Part shown: piece by piece, positions 33,095 through 41,066 of the stretch
Layout of the letters: every line of letters starts with the position of its first letter
How positions within the stretch are numbered: the first letter of the stretch is position 1
Assembly: GCF_003112455.1 (NCBI RefSeq)
Contig: NZ_BDQX01000019.1
Coordinates: 1-42,807 of the forward strand
DNA: 42,807 nucleotides
Source of the DNA: Paenibacillus agaridevorans
GTDB taxonomy: Bacteria > Bacillota > Bacilli > Paenibacillales > Paenibacillaceae
Direction: 5' to 3'
Translations under genes and position numbers: made by a program
The notes under the pieces: model-generated
Database searches by the model: none
Told to the model about the DNA's origin: nothing
The model's input: the letters and a program-made list of their open reading frames with translations, nothing else

Positions 33095-34774
33095 TTATTG
33101 TGCAGCTGCCCATTCATTTACTTCATTCGTAATATCAGAACCACCCAGTTTATTCCAATTACTCACGAATTTATCGAACTCGTCTACACTGACTTCACCC
33201 ATGATGATTTTCGTGAATGTTTCCATAAGCATTTTGTCTAGATTTGCATTTTTTTGACTCATTGTTGGCGTTGGTGCACCGAAGAATTGATCATGTTGAA
33301 TGAGATCTGCATCGATTTTTTCCTTGACAAAAGGCCAAGCGCTATCTAAACCGTACATACCTTCATTTGTCCAGCTCTTAGGATCGCCAGCACGATATGC
33401 CATAATTTTTTCGTAGTAGCCTTTTTCTTCTCCAGTTAATTTGGAGTCATCTTTGTTTTCTAAAGCGGGCTTCATATTCAAATGAATATTGACGTTACCA
33501 TCGGCTGGCGAAACGAATACGAGCGGATAGTTGTTATAAAGGAAGCCATCTTCAGCGATAAAGTATTTTTCAATGTTTGCATTTTTGGAGTAGCCATTTT
33601 CAACAAGAATATTAAGTAGTTTGATGATTGCTTCTGTATTTTTCGCCCCTTTTTTTACAACGTAATATTGTGCAACGGGGAAAGAAAGTTGAAGCTTGTT
33701 TGTTGTGCCTGAAAGTGCAGGAATGCCATAAGCTTTCCATTCGGCTGTTGGATCTTGATCCTTTACAGTTTGAAGTGGCCATGCAGGGTTCCACCATGCG
33801 CCATAGGAAAGACCGATTTTGCCGGAAACGAGATCTTCCATGACTTTAGATCCGTCTTTTACAGCGAACTCTTCATCAATGTATCCAGCTTTATACATTT
33901 CTTGTAGCTTAGCCAATCCATTTTTAATTTCAGGTTGCACGCTTCCAAATGTAAGCTTGCCGTCACTACCTTGAATCCAAGCGCCTACATATGCGTTGAA
34001 GCCATTAAGGAAACCTTGGATATTAGCAAAGCCGCCCTTATGAAGGTCCTTCGTTAAGGCAAAGCCGTAAGTATCATCTTTGGAATTTTGATCTGGATCT
34101 TGTGTTGTGAACGCTGCTGCAATCGCAACAACATCTTCTAGAGTTTTGGGCTCTGGAATATTGAGATTTCTGAGCCAATCCGCACGAATCCAAAGCACTT
34201 GGGAAGAATCATACGGTGAACCAACACGCGGTAATGCCATTAATTTACCATCGAATGTTGCGGATTTCATTTGGTTTGGATCTTTTAGAATAAGGTCTCT
34301 TGCTTCAGGAGAAACATACTTTTCAAATACTTCCGTTAAATCTTCCACTTGACCTGCATCAACGAGTTGCTTCAATTGAACAGCGTCTACTGGGAAGATA
34401 TCCGGCAAGTCACCTGAAGTGATGGAGACATTTAAACGTTGTGAGTAGTCGGAATTGCTCGTCCACAAATACTTTATTTTGATACCTAATTTTTCTTCGT
34501 ATTCTCTGCTCCAAACGTTGTTGTCGATATTCTCGCCTTCTCTAAAGAGAATACTTGCAGGCAAGTCTCTTACAGCTGTAACTTCAATAGGTGGATCGTA
34601 TTTAGCGAATGGATCAATTGATTCAGCAGCACTATCATCCGGTGTGCTTGTTGCTTCAGATGTAGCCGGTGTACCAGGACTTACTTCGTTGTTATTTTTA
34701 CCACAAGCAGATGCTAAAACTAATGATGCACTGAGAGCGAGACAAAGCATCCATTTCGTTGATGTAGTTTTCAT
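33095..34774 (-). CDS. ABC importer substrate-binding lipoprotein, LplA type
   Basis: A 559-residue extracellular binding protein lipidated at Cys24 (lipobox ASAC), then an Asn/Ser/Thr-rich linker. Its length (over 500 residues) and landmarks such as GDLPDIFPV, LPRVGSPYDSSQVLWIRADWL and SYGAWWNPAWP are those of the LplA-like group for larger oligosaccharides. GGAGC precedes ATG 34774 and overlaps the stop of the GH28-like gene, so the two are translationally linked. It is expressed with the two permeases as one importer. Confidence 0.9.
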   Translation of the reverse strand: MKTTSTKWMLCLALSASLVLASACGKNNNEVSPGTPATSEATSTPDDSAAESIDPFAKYDPPIEVTAVRDLPASILFREGENIDNNVWSREYEEKLGIKIKYLWTSNSDYSQRLNVSITSGDLPDIFPVDAVQLKQLVDAGQVEDLTEVFEKYVSPEARDLILKDPNQMKSATFDGKLMALPRVGSPYDSSQVLWIRADWLRNLNIPEPKTLEDVVAIAAAFTTQDPDQNSKDDTYGFALTKDLHKGGFANIQGFLNGFNAYVGAWIQGSDGKLTFGSVQPEIKNGLAKLQEMYKAGYIDEEFAVKDGSKVMEDLVSGKIGLSYGAWWNPAWPLQTVKDQDPTAEWKAYGIPALSGTTNKLQLSFPVAQYYVVKKGAKNTEAIIKLLNILVENGYSKNANIEKYFIAEDGFLYNNYPLVFVSPADGNVNIHLNMKPALENKDDSKLTGEEKGYYEKIMAYRAGDPKSWTNEGMYGLDSAWPFVKEKIDADLIQHDQFFGAPTPTMSQKNANLDKMLMETFTKIIMGEVSVDEFDKFVSNWNKLGGSDITNEVNEWAAAQ

Positions 34775-34785
34775 GTTTTCAGCTC

Positions 34786-36297
34786 CTAAATATGATTTGG
34801 TGTTGATTTAAGGTTGTACGTTGTGTTTGGATCTGCTTTACAAAGAGTGGTGACCTGTTCCAACATACTTCCGGTGAAATATAGCTGAGTCGGTAGGATA
34901 CCTGTTACATGCACAAAGGTTTTCGTCTTAGTTAAAGTTCGACAATTCGTGAACTGGGCAGTATGAACGTCTGCCAGATACACGAGTGGAGTTTCTGTAA
35001 AGACAGTCTCGCTTTCATAAACGAGACCTTCGACATATAAATGGTCAACCTTCATACATTTGATCGTGTACCAATCATTTGGCACAGTACTCGTACATTG
35101 TTTCATGTGAACTTGAGTTAATGATACGTTTGCCGCATTACGAATATAAAATCCGTAAGGGGCAAAGTGATGCTGCGCATAACTAGGAATGGGATCGGGG
35201 ATATCGTATCCATACATTTTCTTCTTAGCTGTAAGGTTAAAGTTCATGTGAGAGAGTGCGACATCTGTAATTTCATCTTCCGGTAAGCCAATTATTGTAC
35301 ATGCGCCATTGCCATTAACGTACCAGTGTTGAAGATGAATGTTGCGAATTTTCCCGTTACTCGCCATTAGGAAAATCGCTGTGCCTTCTTGTTCCATCCC
35401 AATCGTCATATTGGAGATGGTAATTCCTTCAATACAGCCATCTTCCGCAGTTACATTAAGTACACCAGCAGCATTGACAACCGAGCAGTTCGTTACGGTG
35501 ATGTTGCGAATTTCACTATAAACGGCCTCTCTTACCCATGGATCTAGCCCGGTATAGATTCGAAACACATTAACGGAGGTATTGAATGTACAGTTGCTAA
35601 TCGTAAAGTGCTGTGCGTTTTGTTGACCATTGCTATCGATGGCAATCGAATCATCACCTGTAACGAAATGACAAGCATGGATGTTGACGTAGCGACAAGA
35701 GCTAATATGGAAGCCATCGCTATTAGGTCCATAAAAATCATTTTGAATGAGTAGATGGTGTAAGGACACATAATTGCAATCAATCAGCCAACCTGCATAG
35801 ACGGGCGATGCTGAAATTGTAATGCCTGTAATTTCGACGTTATGACATTCTTCAAGCAGGAGGAGCATGGGGCGCCAATCTTTTGGATCATAGCGTGGCG
35901 GTGTGCTGTTCCAGCCCTCGCCAATTGTTTCTTTTGGTGTCCAGAACGCTTTATCCTGACCATCTATACGCCCTTTGCCTTTGATCGTGATATTGGTAGC
36001 GCCTTGTGCAACCAATAAGCCGTAATAACGGGTCGAATTCGTACATTTTGCATACACATCAACGATTTGATAGTCTTGTTGGTTCGTGCTTGCAAGGAGT
36101 ACGGATCCAGCCTCAAGCCATAGCGTGATATGGTCTCTAAGTTCTATACGCCCAACAAGATAGTTTCCTGGTGGAACATAGACCGTTCCTCCACCCTGAT
36201 ATGCACAGGCATCAATGGCTTGTTGAATGGCAGCAGTATCTGTTGTTACACTGTCACCCAATGCCCCGAAATCACGCACATTAAAAACTTGTTGAAT
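34786..36297 (-). CDS. GH28-like (polygalacturonase-fold) beta-helix enzyme, probable ATT start
   Basis: A right-handed beta-helix protein of about 503 residues without a signal peptide, so it acts inside the cell. It opens VFNVRDFGALGD, the usual N-terminal strand of this fold. Numbered from the GTG at 36279, it has NSDG (Asp188), GDD (Asp209, Asp210) and FRIYTG (Arg240). These correspond to the NTD, DD and RIK blocks of GH28; the GH block is not intact, so it is a divergent member. No ATG, GTG or TTG lies correctly placed: GGGGAGGA sits seven bases before ATT 36297, while GTG 36279 would remove the conserved first strand. The expected role is cleaving galacturonide links in imported pectic oligosaccharides. 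It leads the operon with the LplABC-like genes. Confidence 0.8.
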   Translation of the reverse strand: MQQVFNVRDFGALGDSVTTDTAAIQQAIDACAYQGGGTVYVPPGNYLVGRIELRDHITLWLEAGSVLLASTNQQDYQIVDVYAKCTNSTRYYGLLVAQGATNITIKGKGRIDGQDKAFWTPKETIGEGWNSTPPRYDPKDWRPMLLLLEECHNVEITGITISASPVYAGWLIDCNYVSLHHLLIQNDFYGPNSDGFHISSCRYVNIHACHFVTGDDSIAIDSNGQQNAQHFTISNCTFNTSVNVFRIYTGLDPWVREAVYSEIRNITVTNCSVVNAAGVLNVTAEDGCIEGITISNMTIGMEQEGTAIFLMASNGKIRNIHLQHWYVNGNGACTIIGLPEDEITDVALSHMNFNLTAKKKMYGYDIPDPIPSYAQHHFAPYGFYIRNAANVSLTQVHMKQCTSTVPNDWYTIKCMKVDHLYVEGLVYESETVFTETPLVYLADVHTAQFTNCRTLTKTKTFVHVTGILPTQLYFTGSMLEQVTTLCKADPNTTYNLKSTPNHI

Positions 36298-36332
36298 AGC
36301 AATTCCTCCCCTTTAGGATCGTTATGTTTGTA

Positions 36333-36398
36333 AGTATAGGTTAATACGCGTTCCGCCAGATACGAGAAACTTGTTACCTTTCTTGACTTTTGTTTACC
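36333..36398 (-). promoter_or_regulatory. Weak, activator-type promoter with spaced direct repeats
   Basis: On the minus strand TATACT (36338-36333) fits a -10 box but no good -35 is present. Upstream, GGTAAAC (36398-36392) and GGTAAC (36378-36373) are direct repeats 20 bases apart, two helical turns. This is the layout used by AraC-type activators such as YesN. The binder is inferred. Confidence 0.5.
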
Positions 36399-36414
36399 AC
36401 TTTACATAATTGAT

Positions 36415-38070
36415 TTAGTGATCAAGTTCACGGTATTCTGTCGGCGTCAAGTTAGTCGCTTTTTTAAAGAAACGTGTAAAATACGCAGGTGATTCGAAGC
36501 CGAGCAGATCCGATATTTCATGGATTTTAAGTTGTGGTTGACGTAATAATGTTTTTGCATGATGAATTCTCACTTCAAAAATGTATTCAGATAACCCTTT
36601 GCCGGTCATTTGTTTGTACAGCCGTGATAAATAAGAACGATTAAAGCCAACCAAGCTGGCAATTCGTGTTAATGAGAGATCTCCTGCGAGATTTTGTTTG
36701 ATGTATTGCTTGATTTTGCGTACGACCTCTCGGTCACGTTCGGCGATATCCTCTTTTTTATGAGAGAAAATGACCTCAGCTGTTTGTTGTAAGTAATGAA
36801 CAGCACTTTCAAAGGTAGGGTGACCTTCAAAGTGGGTTAGCGTCTGGATATCAATACGATGACTTAGTTCATGTAAAATACCTGATTGATATAAATAGGC
36901 AATATAGATCGATACAATGGTGTAGTACAAATGAAGTTGAATACCTTGTTGCTCCTTCGAATTATCTTGGACAAGCTTAATTAGGCTGACGAAAAGCGTA
37001 AAGTAGGGTTCGCGTTGTCCTGTTTCAAGGTAAGTACCAAGCATCGGTATTTTGCTGAGCTGAATTTGAATCGATGTTGTGGGCAAGGGAATTGGTATAT
37101 ACTCTTCAGGTTCTAAGAGTATAAATTCTTGTTTTGTTGCAAATTGAATATTGAGTATTCGTTGTAGTTCCAAAAACTTCGAAGCAGACATTGACCAGGA
37201 GACAACATGGTTAGCAGCAAGCATGGATAACGTGACGCCAAGGTATTGTTTACACGTTGTCATTATTGCTTCCAAATTTTGATAAACATAGGATGGAATA
37301 GATTGATTTGTGATTATCTTGCTTTGATCCCCTTGTTTAACTTGAATAAGCCATATGAACTTATGGTTGTCATAGGTTAGGGAGTAGTGAGTAGTCATAG
37401 AACCCATATATTCCGATACGATATTGGAGATGGCATATTGCATCAAAAGTCGATCATTGGTGGACGACTTATTACCCCAATCATCGATTCTTGTGAGTAC
37501 GAGTAATACAGGTTGGTCAGCACATAATGGGATTTCCAAATCAGTTAATTGATTTTGGAGTTGTTCAACCTCGGTATATTCATGTTCATTTAAAATACGC
37601 CATAAAAACTCTTTTTGTAAAATCGGTTGAACTTGTTTCATTTTCATTTGTGCATTTGCAAGAAATGCTTCTGCCTGAAATTGATTGTTCAAGCGTGTAA
37701 TCGCTTTTTGGATGGCGTCAAGAATGACAGTATCATCCTCTGTTTTGAGAATATAATCTGTACTCTCATTGCGGATCGCTTCTTGTACATATTCAAAATC
37801 ATTAAATCCTGTAAGAAAAATCATTTGACACTTTGGCCATCGATCTTTTACTTCCTTTTGCAATTCAAGACCTGTCATAGCAGGCATATGGATGTCCGTC
37901 ATGAGAATATCCACAGGATATTTGTGCAGCGCGGCTAAAGCCTCTGATCCCGAATAGGCTTTACGTACCTCAACAGCATCAAGAAAATGATCCTCGATTA
38001 ATTGGACCAGCCCATTTACGATCATGCGTTCATCATCAACGACCATTAATTTATAGGGATTTTCATTCAT
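36415..38070 (-). CDS. AraC-type response regulator (YesN family)
   Basis: A 551-residue response regulator. A receiver domain (about 7-125) has acidic pair Asp12-Asp13, phospho-acceptor Asp59 (LMTDIHMP), Thr87 and Lys109 (ILKTED). A long middle region follows, then a C-terminal AraC DNA-binding domain (RIASLVGFNRSYLSRLYKQMTG ... SDLLGFESPAYFTRFFKK). GTG 38079 would overlap the kinase stop (GTGA). ATG 38070 is eight bases after GGAG and is preferred. It forms a pair with the YesM-type kinase and probably activates the adjacent GH28-like/LplABC operon. Confidence 0.92.
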   Translation of the reverse strand: MNENPYKLMVVDDERMIVNGLVQLIEDHFLDAVEVRKAYSGSEALAALHKYPVDILMTDIHMPAMTGLELQKEVKDRWPKCQMIFLTGFNDFEYVQEAIRNESTDYILKTEDDTVILDAIQKAITRLNNQFQAEAFLANAQMKMKQVQPILQKEFLWRILNEHEYTEVEQLQNQLTDLEIPLCADQPVLLVLTRIDDWGNKSSTNDRLLMQYAISNIVSEYMGSMTTHYSLTYDNHKFIWLIQVKQGDQSKIITNQSIPSYVYQNLEAIMTTCKQYLGVTLSMLAANHVVSWSMSASKFLELQRILNIQFATKQEFILLEPEEYIPIPLPTTSIQIQLSKIPMLGTYLETGQREPYFTLFVSLIKLVQDNSKEQQGIQLHLYYTIVSIYIAYLYQSGILHELSHRIDIQTLTHFEGHPTFESAVHYLQQTAEVIFSHKKEDIAERDREVVRKIKQYIKQNLAGDLSLTRIASLVGFNRSYLSRLYKQMTGKGLSEYIFEVRIHHAKTLLRQPQLKIHEISDLLGFESPAYFTRFFKKATNLTPTEYRELDH

Positions 38071-38075
38071 TGTGG

Positions 38076-39821
38076 TCACTCCGTCTTGGGATTTGTATTT
38101 AATTTGAGTGTAACGTTCAAGCCTCCGATTTCAGTTCTGGAGAGTGTGATACCGTATTGCTGACCATAGATCAGTTGGAGTCGTCGATGGACATTAAGCA
38201 TGCCGGTCGTATCCGCCAGATCATTGGGATGACTGAGTTTGTCTTGTAGAATTTGGAGTTGTTCCGACGACAGCTCTTGGCCGTTATCTGTGACGCATAT
38301 ATATAAATCTTTATCCGCAAGCTTAAAGCTAATTTCAACAAGACCATTCTGAAGCGTGTTTTTAAGTCCATGCTCATATGCGTTTTCAATAATGGGTTGC
38401 AAAAACAGTTTGGGGACATAGATGTCTCGACAATAATCCGGTATTTCTTCGCAAATGGTATGGATACGTTGATCGAAACGGTACATTTGAATTTGAATGT
38501 AAGCAAGTGTGTGCGCCAGCTCTTCTTTGAGAGTGACGGCATCTCGATCGTTCTTGGTAATGTAGCGGAAGTATTCCCCTAAATGTCGGGAAATCCGTAC
38601 GACATTATCGATGTCTGGAATTTTAGCAAGTCGATGTACGACAAAGTAACTGTTGTATAAAAAGTGCGGATTGATTTGAGATTGTAATTGCTTAAGTTCA
38701 GCTCGTTGAGACCGTATTTTCTGTTCGTAGACTTCCTTTACAAGAACATTGAGTTCACTAACCATTGCGTTAAAGCGATCATATAGGTAGCTAAATTCAT
38801 CAGATCTACGGCGTTTAATGGATACAGTTAGATCACCGTGTTCAACTTTACGGAAAGCAAGAACGAGACTAAGCAAAGGACGTTGAATTAAGCGGTAAGT
38901 CCATATGGAAAAGCCGAATAGAATAAGAATAGAAGCGATAGAAATCCACCAAATCCAGGTTTTGCTGTTCTGTAATGGCTTCAAAATATCACTTTCCGGG
39001 AAATAAATGAGCGAGGTGGAGTTTAGCAGAGAGGAGTTCTCCGCAATTACCACATATCTTTCATCATTAATTTGATGATAGAAGGTGCCCGTCTTTAACA
39101 AGGCTTCGTTGTTTTGATAATAGGCGTATAGGGCTTGTTCAATTTCTGAGGGAGTATTATGTCCATAGATTGCCCATTGATGCGCATGGTCAATAAAGAT
39201 CATGCCGCCTTTATTGGTTGTATCAATTTGTTTCAAGGAAGAGCGAATATTAGGAATAGAAAGTTGAACCTTAAAGACAATGATCGGTTCTATATCCTTG
39301 CTAATCAGTTCCGGAGAAAATCCAACAATCAATAACTTGTTTTGCCAATTTACGAGGGGAGCTGTTAGATTCGATTTCCTTAATTGAGTAATTTCTGTTT
39401 CAGTTGGATTGGCAACATAACCTTCCGGTGAAATCGTTCGGTTAATCAGTGGAATGTAAACTTGCACATCTTCGACATATAGGCTGGAGGTTTTCAACAG
39501 TAATAGACGATTCTTGATTCGAAGAATCGCCTCGGCGAATTCATAGTCACTCATTTGTTCACGTGAGAAGCTGATTTTCGCAAGATCATTATCGTGTAGA
39601 TACTCGTTTTTCAACTGAATGACACGTTTAATATCCGTTTCTAGTGAATTGTGATAGAAATGAACGCGAGATTGCAGTGATTGTTCAATTTCTGTTTGAA
39701 TGGTTTTGGAAGCCGCATTGTTCATCATCCAATACAGGAAGTACAGTGCAATAATAATCGCAGAGAAGGACAAAAATAATTTCATGAACACGGATAGTGT
39801 CGTCTTTTGTTTAATGAACAA
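38076..39821 (-). CDS. Sensor histidine kinase (YesM family)
   Basis: A 581-residue membrane kinase. Transmembrane helices at about 13-33 and 290-312 enclose a large extracellular sensor domain. HAMP follows (about 313-365), then the His_kinase box INPHFLYN with His386, and the ATPase N-box LQPIIENAYEHG with DNGQEL and a final GG loop. The start appears to be TTG 39821, nine bases after AAAGGA; an ATG at 39785 would cut into the first helix. This family senses extracellular sugars, often through the binding protein. It overlaps the YesN-type gene. Confidence 0.92.
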   Translation of the reverse strand: MFIKQKTTLSVFMKLFLSFSAIIIALYFLYWMMNNAASKTIQTEIEQSLQSRVHFYHNSLETDIKRVIQLKNEYLHDNDLAKISFSREQMSDYEFAEAILRIKNRLLLLKTSSLYVEDVQVYIPLINRTISPEGYVANPTETEITQLRKSNLTAPLVNWQNKLLIVGFSPELISKDIEPIIVFKVQLSIPNIRSSLKQIDTTNKGGMIFIDHAHQWAIYGHNTPSEIEQALYAYYQNNEALLKTGTFYHQINDERYVVIAENSSLLNSTSLIYFPESDILKPLQNSKTWIWWISIASILILFGFSIWTYRLIQRPLLSLVLAFRKVEHGDLTVSIKRRRSDEFSYLYDRFNAMVSELNVLVKEVYEQKIRSQRAELKQLQSQINPHFLYNSYFVVHRLAKIPDIDNVVRISRHLGEYFRYITKNDRDAVTLKEELAHTLAYIQIQMYRFDQRIHTICEEIPDYCRDIYVPKLFLQPIIENAYEHGLKNTLQNGLVEISFKLADKDLYICVTDNGQELSSEQLQILQDKLSHPNDLADTTGMLNVHRRLQLIYGQQYGITLSRTEIGGLNVTLKLNTNPKTE

Positions 39822-39851
39822 GGAGGATCATCCTTTAGTAAGTAGATGTCG

Positions 39852-40760
39852 TTAATGGGTCGAATGCAAAGCCTTGTGTTTATATTGAATGGGTGTAACG
39901 CCGAACTGTTTTTTGAATATTTTCGAAAAATAGGCTGGATGATTAATACCGACTTCATAACAAATGTCTGCAATTCGCATATTGGAATGCAGCAATAGCT
40001 CCATTGCACGACTGAGACGCGTTGCTTGTAAATATTCTTGGAAGGTTTTGTTCGTAGCGCGTTTGAACAAATCGCAAAAAACGGTACGTGAAAGATGCGC
40101 CACTTGTGTAACATCCTCGATCGTTAATTCCTCCGCATAGTGCATATCAATATAGGAAAGCACTTTTTCAATAATATTGTGATGTCGCATGCGATTGTTC
40201 GGATGACTAATTTGTAGACTATTAAGCCGAGCACGCATCGTGATACCAACGAGATGAAAAATTTTGCCCATAATGATTGTCTCGTAGTGCGTTTCTTTTC
40301 TTTCATATTCAATAAGCATTTTTTCCAATAGTTGCTGAGCCTCTATGTCGGCGCTTCCGCTTAAAGTGATTTTGGAATAGATTTCATCGTCATCCGCAAA
40401 TAACATTTTGGTTGTTTTATGCAAGGTCAGTAGTTGTGGGATGAATTCACATCCGATGATTTCGATTTGCTGTGGAGATAATATCGTAAATCGGTGAATG
40501 ATATGAGGCGGAACAATAAATAGGTTCCCTGGAACAAGCTCAACCTGCTCATTATACATGGTGTGGACAAGATGCCCCTTTTTGATGTACCAAATTTGGA
40601 CATAGTTGTGTTTGTGATCTCCTAATTTCGGATACGATTCGGAAATGCGATAGATTTTAAAAGGGAGGCCGTCTACCATCTCTTTATTAAAATCAAAAAA
40701 CCTCACGTTATCCTCAGCATAAGCAGAGCACATCACATCTTGAATAGCGAATTGGCTCAT
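39852..40760 (-). CDS. AraC-family transcriptional regulator (cupin sensor)
   Basis: A 302-residue regulator with an N-terminal cupin (GDHKHNYVQIWYIKKG ... PGNLFIVPPHIIHRF), a linker, and a C-terminal double helix-turn-helix (VTQVAHLSRTVFCDLFKRATN; ADICYEVGINHPAYFSKIFKK). AGAGGTG precedes ATG 40760 by eight bases. It lies 30 bases upstream of the kinase gene on the same strand and is divergent from the secreted glycosidase-like gene at 41067. It may control that gene, the YesMN pair or both. Confidence 0.9.
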   Translation of the reverse strand: MSQFAIQDVMCSAYAEDNVRFFDFNKEMVDGLPFKIYRISESYPKLGDHKHNYVQIWYIKKGHLVHTMYNEQVELVPGNLFIVPPHIIHRFTILSPQQIEIIGCEFIPQLLTLHKTTKMLFADDDEIYSKITLSGSADIEAQQLLEKMLIEYERKETHYETIIMGKIFHLVGITMRARLNSLQISHPNNRMRHHNIIEKVLSYIDMHYAEELTIEDVTQVAHLSRTVFCDLFKRATNKTFQEYLQATRLSRAMELLLHSNMRIADICYEVGINHPAYFSKIFKKQFGVTPIQYKHKALHSTH

Positions 40761-41066
40761 CCATTTTCACCTCTGTAAATAGGAACGATTGTATAACATT
40801 TGTGAACGATAGTGTAATAACGATTTCGAAATCATTGCTAGAATAATGTTGCGCAGGGGCGTTTAGAGAATGATTAGCAAGTTGTTTCTTTATTTAAACG
40901 ACTAAACCCTGTGGAGTCAATAGAAAACGTTTACATCCATGCTGTTTTTCTATCACTTTGTTGACATTTATTCGATTTGGAGGTGAAGCGTAATACATAA
41001 TTGGGAAAAATGGGTTCGATGAATTAATTAAGGAAATTTATATACTAGGATGAGGTGAATTTGCTT
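40761..41066. other. 306-base divergent intergenic region
   Basis: No gene is seen. It contains the cre-like site at 40922-40935, a TTGACA at 40961-40966 without a correctly spaced -10, and TATACT at 41041-41046 too close to the start codon to be certain as a -10 box. Confidence 0.5.
40922..40935. promoter_or_regulatory. Probable CcpA cre site
   Basis: AGAAAACGTTTACA matches the cre consensus TGWNANCGNTNWCA at 13 of 14 positions. It lies 132 bases before the start codon at 41067, suggesting catabolite control of one or both divergent genes. Confidence 0.55.

Noticed and set aside
40961-40989. TTGACA at 40961 as promoter of the right-edge gene
   Set aside because: At 17 bases spacing the next hexamer is TGAAGC; the nearest TAATAC is 24 bases away.
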